Positions 10,441 to 19,279 of a DNA stretch of 64,000 nt are shown one piece after another. Every line of letters begins with the position of its first letter. Within the stretch, counting starts at the first letter, position 1. The DNA lies in contig NZ_CP093379.1 of NCBI RefSeq assembly GCF_022655595.1, positions 95,001 through 159,000 on the forward strand. Direction: 5' to 3'. The stretch comes from Ignatzschineria rhizosphaerae (GTDB lineage: Bacteria > Pseudomonadota > Gammaproteobacteria > Cardiobacteriales > Wohlfahrtiimonadaceae). The notes under the pieces are model-generated. The model made no database searches. It worked only from the letters and a program-made list of their open reading frames with translations, and was not told the origin of the DNA. The position numbers and the translations under genes are program-made.

Positions 10441-10501
10441 TTGACAAATCATAGCTGATATGTAATTAATCTATTGTTCGATGAGTGAATGTGTTGTTCG
10501 A
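10441..10501 (+). promoter_or_regulatory. Candidate IclR operator and promoter of the pca operon
   Basis: TTGTTCGA occurs at 10474-10481 and again at 10494-10501, exactly 20 bp apart (two helical turns). The core GTTCGA resembles binding sites known for PcaU/PobR-type regulators. A TTGACA -35-like hexamer is at 10441-10446, with only weak -10 candidates (TAATTA region) after it. The site lies between the divergent IclR gene and pcaI, 40 bp before the pcaI start. Confidence 0.6.
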
Positions 10502-10540
10502 CTGTCGGTTGTTTTAAGGTTATTAACATAAAGGATCATT

Positions 10541-11203
10541 ATGATTAGTAAGATTAGCTCCTCTATAGAAGCTTCTATTGAAAAAATTTTTGATGGTGCA
10601 ACCATTATGATTGGCGGTTTTGGTGCAGCAGGACAGCCAGCTGAGCTTATTGAGGCATTAATTAAACATGGGGCTACTGATTTAACCATTATTAATAATA
10701 ATGCGGGTAATGGAGAAATTGGCTTAGCGGCACTATTGAAAGCTAGGAGAGTAAAGAAAATTATCTGTTCTTTCCCGAGGCAATCAGATTCTCAAGTTTT
10801 TGATGCACTTTATCGAGCAGGAGAAATCGAGCTTGAATTAGTGCCGCAAGGCAATTTAGCTGCCAGAATTCAAGCTGCAGGGTCTGGCCTTGGAGCGATT
10901 TATACGCCAACGGGCTTTGGTACAGAATTATCAAAAGGTAAAGAAACTCGTGAGATTAATGGGAAAAATTTTGTACTTGAATACCCTATCACGGCAGATT
11001 TTTCATTGATCAAAGCTTATAAAGGGGATCGTTATGGCAATTTGATTTATCGCAAGACAGCACGAAACTTCGGACCGATTATGGCTATGGCGGCAAATCA
11101 TACAATTGCTCAGGTGCAAGAAGTCGTCAATTTGGGTGGGTTAGATCCTGAAAGTATTGTCACTCCCGGAATATTTGTGACTGAAATTGTAGAAATTCAA
11201 TAG
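10541..11203 (+). CDS. pcaI: 3-oxoadipate CoA-transferase subunit A
   Basis: Alpha subunit of the enzyme that moves CoA from succinyl-CoA to 3-oxoadipate, the penultimate step of the beta-ketoadipate pathway. The 220 residues contain the CoA-transferase family I glycine-rich segment IMIGGFGAAGQP (about 22-33) and the conserved YTPTGFGTEL stretch near 127-136. An AAGGA lies before the ATG. First gene of the operon; pcaJ follows 15 nt after its stop. Assignment to 3-oxoadipate, not acetoacetate, rests on overall similarity to PcaI and on the adjacent pcaF. Confidence 0.9.
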   Translation: MISKISSSIEASIEKIFDGATIMIGGFGAAGQPAELIEALIKHGATDLTIINNNAGNGEIGLAALLKARRVKKIICSFPRQSDSQVFDALYRAGEIELELVPQGNLAARIQAAGSGLGAIYTPTGFGTELSKGKETREINGKNFVLEYPITADFSLIKAYKGDRYGNLIYRKTARNFGPIMAMAANHTIAQVQEVVNLGGLDPESIVTPGIFVTEIVEIQ

Positions 11204-11218
11204 TTGTGGAGCAAGAAA

Positions 11219-11878
11219 ATGACAAAAAATTATATCCCTTTAACAAGAAATCAAATTGCTGAAAGAGTTGCTCAAGATGTTTTTGATGGAGCCTATGTCA
11301 ATTTAGGAATTGGTTTACCAACATCTATCGCCAATTATTTGGGCTCAGATAAAGAAGTTTTTTTACATAGTGAAAATGGTTTATTAGGGATGGGGCCTTC
11401 GCCTACAAAAGGGGAAGAGGATCCAGATTTAATTAACGCCGGTAAGGAGATGGTGACTCTATTGCCTGGTGGAAGTTATTTTCATCATGGCGATTCCTTC
11501 ACGATGATGCGAGGCGGTCATATAGATATTTGTGTTTTAGGGGCTTTTCAAATTGCACAGAATGGTGATTTAGCAAACTGGCATACCGGTGAACCTGATG
11601 CAATTCCAGCTGTGGGAGGAGCAATGGATTTGGCTATAGGTGCTAAAAATGTTTGGGTTGCGACAAATCATACGACGCGAGATGGTAGCCCCAAGATTGT
11701 AAAAGAGTGTACTTATCCTTTAACAGGTATTGGTTGTGTTGATCGAATTTATACAGATTTAGCTGTTATTGATGTGAAGAATGAAGGGCTGTATGTCATT
11801 GAGATGTTTGGTGGAATTACTTTTTCAGAGTTAGAAGCTTTAACAGATGCACTATTAATAGATGCTACAGAGAATTAA
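11219..11878 (+). CDS. pcaJ: 3-oxoadipate CoA-transferase subunit B
   Basis: Beta subunit of the 3-oxoadipate:succinyl-CoA transferase. The 219 residues hold the catalytic glutamate in SENGLLGMGP (about residue 51) and the GGAMDLAIGAKNVWV segment typical of the family. ATG 11219 is chosen because GGAG lies 7 nt upstream; the frame could also open at TTG 11204 directly after pcaI, but that adds only five non-conserved residues. Cotranscribed with pcaI and pcaF. Confidence 0.92.
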   Translation: MTKNYIPLTRNQIAERVAQDVFDGAYVNLGIGLPTSIANYLGSDKEVFLHSENGLLGMGPSPTKGEEDPDLINAGKEMVTLLPGGSYFHHGDSFTMMRGGHIDICVLGAFQIAQNGDLANWHTGEPDAIPAVGGAMDLAIGAKNVWVATNHTTRDGSPKIVKECTYPLTGIGCVDRIYTDLAVIDVKNEGLYVIEMFGGITFSELEALTDALLIDATEN

Positions 11879-11930
11879 TTTATAGCCTATGTCGTAAAAG
11901 AGAATAGTTGATAAAAGAAGAAGGTGGAGT

Positions 11931-13142
11931 ATGAGTGAAAAAAATGCCTATATTTGTGACGCAGTTAGAACGCCTTTTGGGCGTTATGGCGGTACACTTG
12001 CAGGTATTCGTGCTGATGATTTGGCCGCATTGCCAATCATTGCGCTAATGGAACGTCATCCTGAAGTAGATTGGTCGCAACTTGATGATGTGATTTTAGG
12101 GTGTGCGAATCAATCGGGGGAAGATAATCGAAATGTGGCGCGTATGGCAGCTCTATTATCAGGACTACCTCAAGAAGTACCTGGTGTCACATTAAACAGG
12201 CTCTGTGGATCAAGTTTAGAAGCTATTGGGAGTGCTGCTAGAGCCATTAAATCGGATGAAGCAGATCTCTTAATTGCCGGCGGCGTTGAGAGTATGACGC
12301 GGTCTCCATTTGTAATTGGTAAAAGTGATGGTGCTTTTGGGCGTGGTCAAAGAATGGAAGATACCACGATGGGCTGGCGATTTGTTAATCCTAAACTAGA
12401 TGCGATGTATGGCACTGAAACAATGCCGGAAACAGCTGAGAACTTAGCGCAAAGATTTAATATTTCTCGTGAGGATCAAGATGAATTTGCCTATCGTAGC
12501 CAAATGCGGGCGATCAATGCGCAAGAAAATGGGGTATTTGAGCAAGAGATTATTCCTGTAAGAATTCCAGTACGTCGTTCTGATGATCTTGTTTTTGATA
12601 AAGATGAACATCCTAGAGCATCTACGACTCAAGAAGGGTTAGCGAAATTAAAGCCATTTGTAAAACAAGATGGCGTAATTACTGCCGGCAATGCTTCAGG
12701 GATTAATGATGGGGCTGCAGCGCTCCTAATTGCGTCTGATAAGGCAGTTGCAGAATATGGTTTAAAACCCTTAGCAAAAATTATTGGCATGCAGAGTATG
12801 GGAGTTGACCCCAGTGTTATGGGGATTGGTCCTGTTCCTGCCGTTAAAAAGCTTTTAAAACGCATAGGATTAACTTTAGATCAGATGGACGTTATTGAAC
12901 TAAATGAAGCTTTTGCGGCACAAGCTTTAGCTTGTATGCGTGAGTTGGGATTAAAAGATGATGATAATCGTGTCAATCCTAATGGAGGAGCTATTGCTTT
13001 AGGTCACCCGCTAGGTGCATCAGGAGCCAGGTTGGTTACAACAGCTACTTACGAACTTGAACGTCGTAAAGGGCGATATGGACTATGTGCAATGTGTATT
13101 GGTGTGGGGCAAGGGATTGCGTTAGTTATTGAAAGAGTTTGA
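11931..13142 (+). CDS. pcaF: 3-oxoadipyl-CoA thiolase
   Basis: Cleaves 3-oxoadipyl-CoA with CoA to succinyl-CoA and acetyl-CoA, the last step of the beta-ketoadipate pathway. The 403 residues match PcaF. The nucleophilic Cys lies in [11 protein letters not shown] (about residue 91), the GHP histidine in [14 protein letters not shown] near 353-360, and the second catalytic Cys in CMCIGVGQG near the C-terminus. The stretches [21 protein letters not shown] and [12 protein letters not shown] are PcaF-like. A GGTGGAG ribosome site precedes the ATG. Confidence 0.93.
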   Translation: MSEKNAYICDAVRTPFGRYGGTLAGIRADDLAALPIIALMERHPEVDWSQLDDVILGCANQSGEDNRNVARMAALLSGLPQEVPGVTLNRLCGSSLEAIGSAARAIKSDEADLLIAGGVESMTRSPFVIGKSDGAFGRGQRMEDTTMGWRFVNPKLDAMYGTETMPETAENLAQRFNISREDQDEFAYRSQMRAINAQENGVFEQEIIPVRIPVRRSDDLVFDKDEHPRASTTQEGLAKLKPFVKQDGVITAGNASGINDGAAALLIASDKAVAEYGLKPLAKIIGMQSMGVDPSVMGIGPVPAVKKLLKRIGLTLDQMDVIELNEAFAAQALACMRELGLKDDDNRVNPNGGAIALGHPLGASGARLVTTATYELERRKGRYGLCAMCIGVGQGIALVIERV

Positions 13143-13247
13143 GCCTGATATAAGGGATAGTTTTTTTAGATTGGGGAATAGAAGTATTAGTTTTGTATTT
13201 TTGTCGCGGCAGTCTAAACAGTAGCAATTTAAATGTAGGAGCAAATA

Positions 13248-13946
13248 ATGAAAGAACGAGTATTGGTTACGGGTGGAATGTCTGGTATTGGAAAATCAAT
13301 AGTTGAGGCTTGTGAAAAAAAAGGATATGAAACGGTTGTAATAGATCGTTTAGAAGGGGGGATAGTTGCAGATTTATCGAATGAGATAGAAACGGCATCG
13401 GCTCTTGAGGAAGCATTAAAAGGAGGACCTATCACTCGGCTTGTTAATAATGTCGGTGTTGTGATGCCTGCTTCTATAGAGAATCAAACTTATGATGAGA
13501 TTAAATTGGCTTGGGAGCTCAATGTTAGAGTTGCAATTCAATGTGTACAAGCATTACTCCCAAGTATGAAAGAGGCGAAGTTTGGGCGAATTGTGAATAT
13601 GTCCTCTCGTGCAGCTTTGGGGAAAGAATTACGAACAGCTTATGCATCTACTAAAGCTGGATTAATTGGTGTGGCGAAAGTTTGGGCTCTTGAGTTAGGT
13701 GAATATGGTATTACAGCTAATGCTATTGGACCTGGACCTATAGAAACAGAGTTGTTTATTAAAGCAAACCCTTTAGAGAGTGAATTAACACAAAATATTA
13801 TTCGATCTGTACCGGTTAAACGTTTGGGTAAACCAGAAGATATTGCGAATGCAGCACTCTTTTTCTTAGATGATGCAAGTGGTTTTATTACAGGGCAAAC
13901 CTTATATGTTTGCGGAGGGCTGACCGTTGGTAAAGCAAATATCTAA
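13248..13946 (+). CDS. SDR-family oxidoreductase
   Basis: Short-chain dehydrogenase/reductase of 232 residues that probably oxidises or reduces a hydroxy/keto group with NAD(P). Visible motifs: cofactor-binding TGGMSGIG near 8-15, NNVG near 66, catalytic Ser in NMSSRAA and Y-x3-K in YASTK near 142-146, and the PGPIETEL segment. TAGGAG precedes the ATG. Its stop overlaps the next gene by 20 nt, so the two are translationally linked. The substrate is unknown; the operon suggests a hydroxylated carboxylic acid or its CoA ester. It is not clearly BenD. Confidence 0.88.
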   Translation: MKERVLVTGGMSGIGKSIVEACEKKGYETVVIDRLEGGIVADLSNEIETASALEEALKGGPITRLVNNVGVVMPASIENQTYDEIKLAWELNVRVAIQCVQALLPSMKEAKFGRIVNMSSRAALGKELRTAYASTKAGLIGVAKVWALELGEYGITANAIGPGPIETELFIKANPLESELTQNIIRSVPVKRLGKPEDIANAALFFLDDASGFITGQTLYVCGGLTVGKANI

Positions 13947-14877
13947 AGATGCCTTATCGGTTGTGGTTGTGGGGGGAGGAAGTATCGGCATTAGTTTTAC
14001 TCTCTTATTTGCAAAATCGAATATAGATATCGCTCTTTATGAGCCAGATTTAGACAGATTCAATTTTATAATGCAAGAGATTAAGTTACGTATTGAAGAC
14101 TTAGAAAATTATGATCTGTTAACGATCAGTAAAGAAACGGTTTTACAGCGCATTACCCTATTAAATGATTTAACAGAGTTGCCTAATAATGCACCTGATT
14201 TAGTCATTGAGTGTGTGCCTGAACGATTAGAAATAAAGCAAAGTATATTTTCACAATTAGAAATATTGTTTTCTAAAGAGACTATTTTTGTGAGTGCATC
14301 TTCCGCCATTATGATGTCTAAAATAGCTGAGAATCTACATAATAAAACGCGTTGTTTAATTGCACATCCTGGGAATCCTCCTCATCTCATTCCTATTATC
14401 GAGTTAGTACCAACACCAGAAACGGCTCTAGATGTGATCAATAAAGCAAAGTTTCTATTTGAGAGTTGTGGGCAAATACCAGTGATCTTAAATCAAGAGA
14501 TTGAGGGGTTTATTTTTAATAGGTTACAAGGTGCAGTTCTAAGAGAAGCTTATTGCTTAGTTCGAGATGGTATCGCAAGTGTTAATGATATCGATAAAGT
14601 GATGACGGAAGGTTTAGGGCTTCGTTGGTCTATTGTTGGTCCTTTTGAAACAATTGACCTTAATACTCGTGGTGGAGTTGTAAGCCATGCTGAAAAAATG
14701 GGGCCTGCCTATGCGCGTATGGGGGCAGAAAGAGGGCAAAAAGATCCTTGGACAGAAGATCTAGTGAAAGACGTAAATCAGCAGCGAAGGGATATTCTCC
14801 CCATGGAAGATTGGGATTTAAGAGTTCGCTGGCGTGATGAGATGATCATGAAATTATTAAAAGAAAGAAATCAATAG
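13927..14877 (+). CDS. 3-hydroxyacid dehydrogenase, lambda-crystallin/L-gulonate 3-dehydrogenase type
   Basis: NAD-dependent dehydrogenase of the 3-hydroxyacyl-CoA dehydrogenase superfamily, 316 residues with a single C-terminal domain. The Rossmann motif GGGSIGIS is at about 16-23. The segment AHPGNPPHLIPIIELVP closely follows the signature of lambda-crystallin/L-gulonate 3-dehydrogenase, enzymes that oxidise the 3-hydroxyl of free acids, as L-carnitine dehydrogenase also does. TTG 13927 is taken as start: no ATG lies near, and GGAGG sits 8 nt upstream inside the SDR gene. Inference: it may oxidise a 3-hydroxy-dicarboxylate to a 3-oxoacid that PcaIJ can activate. Confidence 0.85.
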   Translation: MVKQISKDALSVVVVGGGSIGISFTLLFAKSNIDIALYEPDLDRFNFIMQEIKLRIEDLENYDLLTISKETVLQRITLLNDLTELPNNAPDLVIECVPERLEIKQSIFSQLEILFSKETIFVSASSAIMMSKIAENLHNKTRCLIAHPGNPPHLIPIIELVPTPETALDVINKAKFLFESCGQIPVILNQEIEGFIFNRLQGAVLREAYCLVRDGIASVNDIDKVMTEGLGLRWSIVGPFETIDLNTRGGVVSHAEKMGPAYARMGAERGQKDPWTEDLVKDVNQQRRDILPMEDWDLRVRWRDEMIMKLLKERNQ

Positions 14878-14911
14878 CCATTATTATTAGCATTTTTTCG
14901 TAGGAGGAGTT

Positions 14912-16228
14912 GTGGATAATTTATTCATGGGATTTATTGGGTATGACGTGCTGTCGATCATTATTATATTGGGGGCAATGATCTTATTTGCGATGGAAAA
15001 AATACCCATCGCATTAACTGCATTAATTGCATCGTTGGCAATGGGGGTCACAGGTGTCATGCCTCTAGAAAAAGTGTATGCGGGGTTTTCTAGTACATTA
15101 TTTGTGATGTTATTTGGAATGTTGATTATAGGAGATTGTCTTTTTGAAACTGGACTTGTTAAATTAATAGGTCAAAGGTTATCTCGTAGTAAGCTTATAA
15201 ATAATGAGTTACTTTTACTTGTAGTTTTAATGTGTGTTACAGGTGTGGCTTCTGCCTTTTTAAGTAATACGGCTGTTATGGCTACAATGATTCCTTTAGT
15301 TGGTGCTGTAGCGGTCAGCTCGAATGGACGAGTACGAAGTCGAAATCTATTAATGGGGTTAGGCATCGCAACTTCAATTGGTGGAGCTGCAACGTTAGTA
15401 GGATCAACTGCTCAGCTTATGACGCAATCTATTTTAAGATCGACAGAGGGAGCTCAAGAAATGGGCTTTTTTGACCTAAGTTATGTGGTTATTCCTCTAT
15501 TTATTATCACCGTTCTATATTATGTGATTTTTGGTTATCGTTTCCAAAAAAGAGTGTTTACTTTTGAGGATGTTGAGCCAGCAGAGTCAGTTTCTTTGGA
15601 TGATAAAATAAAAGTAACCCCACAGATGTTAGTTGCCGGTGGTGTAATGCTTTTTTGTATTGTCGGATTTGTAACAGAAATTTGGAATATAGGCATTGTA
15701 GCCTTATTGGGAGCTACAATATGTTTAGTAGCAGGCTGTAAGCCTTTTAAAAATGCCGTTGCTGATTTAGATTGGAATACATTAATATTAATGGCAGCAG
15801 CCCAGGGGTTTGCTGCAGGATTAGATATTAGTGGTGGCGGGAAATTATTGGCTGAATGGGCTTTAATGGTTGGCGGCGGAGAAACAGCTTCTCCCATGCT
15901 GTTATTGATCATCGGTGTTGTTGTCGCTGTATTTTTAACTAATTTAATGTCTAATACAGCAGTAGCTGCAATGTTGATACCTATATATATTAATATTGCA
16001 TTTCAATTAGGTTATGATCCTATGATTTTTGCTTTAGCTATTACAATAGGAGCTTCTGCATCTGTTGCAACGCCAATCGGAGGAACTGCTATGTCAATGA
16101 CTCTTGTGGCGGGATATCGTTTTAATGATTATGTAAAGGTTGGTTTGCCTCTTACAATTATTTTAACTATAGCTACAATTTTATTAAGCCCATTAATGTA
16201 TGGGGGATTTAAAGCTTTAGGCAGTTAA
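14912..16228 (+). CDS. SLC13/DASS-like anion (dicarboxylate) permease
   Basis: Inner-membrane carrier of 438 residues with about 11-12 hydrophobic segments. Two related motifs, SNTAVMATMIP near 110-120 and SNTAVAAMLIP near 350-360, match the paired SNT motifs that bind sodium and substrate in the DASS/SLC13 family of di- and tricarboxylate or sulfate transporters. GTG 14912 is the start, preceded by AGGAGG. It is co-directional with the preceding dehydrogenase (34 nt gap) and is followed by a strong terminator, so it ends the pca transcription unit. Likely imports the organic acid that the operon degrades. Confidence 0.85.
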   Translation: MDNLFMGFIGYDVLSIIIILGAMILFAMEKIPIALTALIASLAMGVTGVMPLEKVYAGFSSTLFVMLFGMLIIGDCLFETGLVKLIGQRLSRSKLINNELLLLVVLMCVTGVASAFLSNTAVMATMIPLVGAVAVSSNGRVRSRNLLMGLGIATSIGGAATLVGSTAQLMTQSILRSTEGAQEMGFFDLSYVVIPLFIITVLYYVIFGYRFQKRVFTFEDVEPAESVSLDDKIKVTPQMLVAGGVMLFCIVGFVTEIWNIGIVALLGATICLVAGCKPFKNAVADLDWNTLILMAAAQGFAAGLDISGGGKLLAEWALMVGGGETASPMLLLIIGVVVAVFLTNLMSNTAVAAMLIPIYINIAFQLGYDPMIFALAITIGASASVATPIGGTAMSMTLVAGYRFNDYVKVGLPLTIILTIATILLSPLMYGGFKALGS

Positions 16229-16237
16229 TTAATAAAT

Positions 16238-16277
16238 AAAGAGAAGACGATATATGGTTATAACGTCTTCTCTTTTT
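16238..16277 (+). terminator. Terminator of the pca operon
   Basis: A 12 bp perfect stem AAAGAGAAGACG / CGTCTTCTCTTT with a 14 nt loop is followed by T's, 10 nt after the permease stop codon. Confidence 0.88.
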
Positions 16278-16321
16278 GTGGATATCTAGTTATTAAATTT
16301 TTTGATATGGGGGGTAACATT

Positions 16322-17059
16322 ATGAATACTATTGATAAATTAATAAAGAGCCATCGTTCGGTACGTCGTTATCAACAAGAGAATAATATTGATGAAGAAG
16401 TTATTTTAGATATGATAAGAGTTGCTCAGCACGCATCTTCATCTCATTTTGTTCAAGCTTATTCCATTATTATGGTGTCAGACCAAGAATTAAAAGAACG
16501 ATTATCCAGTTTATCTAGTAATAGTCACGTTGCAACTTGTAATAAATTTTTACTTTTTTGTGCAGATTTAGAACGACTTAATATTGCGTGTAATATGCAT
16601 GGCAAAGTAATAGAAAGTCAATCTGCAGAAAACTTATTAGTCGCAACTATTGATACAGCATTAGTTGCGCAGAATTTTAGTTTAATAGCTGAATCAAGAG
16701 GGTATGGTATTTGTTTTATTGGTGGAATGAGAAATGAACCTATTCTAATAAGTGAACTCTTAAAATTACCGAAGAAAGTATTTCCTTTATTCGGTATGGC
16801 AATAGGTATCCCTGATGAACAAAATGAGGTAAAACCTAGGTTGCCAATAGAATCTATAGTGCATAAAGATTTTTATGATAGTAGTCAATACGAAGCAATA
16901 TTGAAATTCTATGATCAGCAGATGAAAGTATATTACCAATCGAGATCAGAGAATAAGAAAGATATCGGATGGAGTGAGCCGATGAGTGATTATATGTCTC
17001 ATAAAAATAGGATGGACATGATGAAGCACCTCAATGAAAAAGGATTCAATAGAGATTGA
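16322..17059 (+). CDS. FMN-dependent nitroreductase/NADPH oxidoreductase (NfrA/NfsA-like)
   Basis: Flavoprotein of 245 residues related to the NfsA/NfrA/FRP branch. The N-terminal KSHRSVRRY (about 7-15) holds the FMN-phosphate-binding SHRSxR motif, and AESRGYGICFIGG near 135-147 with the MAIGIP segment are typical. ATG 16322 is preferred over ATG 16307 because the G-rich run lies just before it and because family members start close to the SHRS motif. It lies after the pca operon terminator, so it may be independently expressed. Physiological substrate unknown. Confidence 0.85.
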   Translation: MNTIDKLIKSHRSVRRYQQENNIDEEVILDMIRVAQHASSSHFVQAYSIIMVSDQELKERLSSLSSNSHVATCNKFLLFCADLERLNIACNMHGKVIESQSAENLLVATIDTALVAQNFSLIAESRGYGICFIGGMRNEPILISELLKLPKKVFPLFGMAIGIPDEQNEVKPRLPIESIVHKDFYDSSQYEAILKFYDQQMKVYYQSRSENKKDIGWSEPMSDYMSHKNRMDMMKHLNEKGFNRD

Positions 17060-17105
17060 TTTTATAAACATAAACTAATGAGGTGCTAAAACTATCAAGA
17101 ATTTT

Positions 17106-17945
17106 TTACCGGTAAAACCCCAAAGTAACTCGATCATTATTACCATAATCTTTTAGCGTATGAATTTGTGTATAACCGCATTCTTGCATTTTTTGTTGTA
17201 GCGGCTCTCGTTGGTCATAGCCATGCTCAAGAAGAAGCCAGCCTGATTTTTTAAAGTAGCGAGGGGCAGATTCAATCAGATGAAAAAGATCAGATAGCCC
17301 TCTATTATCTGCTATCAGTGCGCGTTTAGGCTCAAACTTGACACCATCACCTTCTAAATGATGATCGATAGGATCGATATAAGGTGGATTAGAGACAATC
17401 ATATCAAAAGAGGCGAGTGGCAGATTTTCAAACCAATTACTTTGGGTAAAATGAACCTCAAGTTGGTTATTTTGGGCATTTTGTTTCGCGATCTCTAAGG
17501 TTTCTTGATAGTAATCCACAGCTGTCACAGAGATATCTTGACGCATGCTTTTTATCGCAAGTGCAATCGTGCCGCTTCCTGTCCCTAAATCAATAAGAGA
17601 GAAAGGCGTATCGAGCTTCATTGGGATAAGTGCCAGTGCTGCATCCACAATCACTTCAGTGTCATCTCTTGGTATTAAGGTCTCTTGATTCACCTTTAAA
17701 GATAAGCCATAAAACTCTCGCTCACCGGTAATATAGGCAAATGGTTCACCATTTTTCCGGCGCTCAAGGAGAGATTTATAATGGGTGATGGTTGTCTCAT
17801 CTAGATTCTTTTCAGGAAAGGCGATGAGATAACTGCGATTTACCTTTAAAAGATAAGAGAGAAGAAGCTCTGCCTCAAATTGAGGGGAGGGAAGTGAGCC
17901 TAGGGCCTCTTTGCCGAATTTAAGAGCTTCTTCAATAATCATCAT
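17106..17945 (-). CDS. prmC: Release-factor glutamine methyltransferase PrmC
   Basis: N5-methylates the glutamine of the GGQ motif in release factors RF1/RF2. The 279 residues match the family (277 in E. coli). The N-terminal helical domain precedes the SAM-binding motif LIDLGTGSGTIALA near 121-134 and the catalytic NPPYID near 185-190. In many genomes prmC follows prfA; here prfA is not adjacent. It reads toward the nitroreductase gene and starts 31 nt from the 3' end of rnpB. Confidence 0.95.
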   Translation of the reverse strand: MMIIEEALKFGKEALGSLPSPQFEAELLLSYLLKVNRSYLIAFPEKNLDETTITHYKSLLERRKNGEPFAYITGEREFYGLSLKVNQETLIPRDDTEVIVDAALALIPMKLDTPFSLIDLGTGSGTIALAIKSMRQDISVTAVDYYQETLEIAKQNAQNNQLEVHFTQSNWFENLPLASFDMIVSNPPYIDPIDHHLEGDGVKFEPKRALIADNRGLSDLFHLIESAPRYFKKSGWLLLEHGYDQREPLQQKMQECGYTQIHTLKDYGNNDRVTLGFYR

Positions 17946-17975
17946 GGTATTAAAACTTATCTATAAAATGAGGTT

Positions 17976-18320
17976 GAGTTAGCCGGTAAGCCGGGTTCTG
18001 TCGTGGATAATCATTCATCTAGGAGTAGGATCACTCCTACCCTCCAGCGACCTACCCGAGTACAACGCGGATCTCGTCTAACGTACTCCTATTTGGTCTT
18101 GCTCCAGGTGGGGTTTACCTCAGCTACGAAGAGTCACCTCTCGTACGGTGCGCTCTTACCGCACCTTCTCACCCTTACCGAGATCTAAAAGATCTTTAGG
18201 CGGTTTAATTTCTTCAGCACTATCCATAAGCTCGCGCCTTCTAGACGTTATCTAGCACCTTGATCCGAGGAGCCCGGACTTTCCTCTAATATAAAATACT
18301 AGCGATTATCTGGCTAACTC
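17976..18320 (-). ncRNA. rnpB: RNase P RNA (class A)
   Basis: Catalytic RNA that trims tRNA 5' leaders. On the minus strand it begins GAGTTAGCCAGATAATCGC and carries the P4-strand consensus GAGGAAAGTCCGGGCTCC near 18285-18268, the GGTAAGGGTGAGAAGGTGCG region, and ends ACAGAACCCGGCTTACCGG near 18003-17985. The two ends GAGTTAGCC and GGCTAACTC pair as helix P1. Length about 345 nt is normal for the bacterial A type. The plus-strand open frame inside it is chance. Confidence 0.95.
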
Positions 18321-18545
18321 AAGCGGATTATTTTGCACTCTTTTCATAGCTAAAGCAATGGCTAGATGATATTTCTCTAGAAAGATGGCGCAAAAGAATG
18401 ATTTTAATTGATTCATTTTCTGATTAGAGTTGAATTGACTGAATCTAAGAGATTTTTAGTGATTTTTTTGTTTTAATAGATCTAAACTTCGATCTTAAAA
18501 ATAGTGACGTATTTTTAAATAGTTAATCAATATAGTGAGCGGTCT

Positions 18546-19139
18546 ATGACTAAAAAACAGAAAATCTGGGGCATTATTATTCTCTTAATAATCGGGGCAA
18601 ACCTATTACTTTTTACTGTTTTAAATAAAAAGTCAGAAAAAGAAGTGCCTCCTACTATTGTGGCAATGAGTCCTTTAAAGCAGCCTGATCAGATCTATCG
18701 AATGCAGTTTTATGCCCGTGGTTCACAATGTGGTTTTTATATTAATGATCAGTTAGTTTACGATACTTATGAGGCTAGTATTGGTTCAATGTCGGCAGAT
18801 TTTCTCGATAATATTAATGATTTTTTACAAAATGGCGACAATAGATTAGCCCTAAAACTGCGAAGTCATGGTGATTATTTTGAGCCAGGGCATGATTATC
18901 AGTGCAAAGTCTCTGTGAGTGCTGGAAGAGGGCGAGCTATTAGTAAAAAAGTCGCTTATCTTAATGTTGATTATGCAGGGCAAGACCATTTTACAATGGG
19001 TGATAGTGCTGATTTTGACTATAAGGTTGAAACAAATTTTATTCCATATTTTGAAATAAGCATATCTGATCAAGGTGAGAAAGAAGCGATTGTCTCAGGA
19101 ACTTTAACATTCCATAATTTACCAGATCTTAAAGAATAA
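18546..19139 (+). CDS. Membrane-anchored protein of unknown function
   Basis: A 197-residue protein with one N-terminal membrane anchor or uncleaved signal (about 7-27, WGIIILLIIGANLLLFTVL). The remaining 170 residues look periplasmic: beta-rich, with two cysteines (QCGFYIND near 58 and YQCKVSV near 118) that could form a disulfide. The N-terminal part of this domain (YINDQLVYDTYEASIGSMSADFLD... DNRLALKL) resembles the layout of small beta-sandwich domains, but I recognise no family. It lies alone between rnpB and an exporter gene; role unknown. Confidence 0.7.
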   Translation: MTKKQKIWGIIILLIIGANLLLFTVLNKKSEKEVPPTIVAMSPLKQPDQIYRMQFYARGSQCGFYINDQLVYDTYEASIGSMSADFLDNINDFLQNGDNRLALKLRSHGDYFEPGHDYQCKVSVSAGRGRAISKKVAYLNVDYAGQDHFTMGDSADFDYKVETNFIPYFEISISDQGEKEAIVSGTLTFHNLPDLKE

Positions 19140-19279
19140 TATTTTTTTGCAGTAGGGAAGATGGGTCATCAATTAAAGCTAATGAATTCCATGAAGCCCC
19201 TGATAACGTGACTTTTAGAGAACTTTAGTGATAATCTATCAAAGTACCCTGATAATCAAAGTTGTAAGGATCAAAAGAG

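Noticed and set aside
13248-13946. cis-Diol dehydrogenase BenD
   Set aside because: It is an SDR, as BenD is, but lies 40 kb from antABC within the pca operon and shows no BenD-specific stretch I recognise.
18003-18188. A 61-codon plus-strand frame
   Set aside because: It lies wholly inside rnpB, read antisense, and has no protein-like features.
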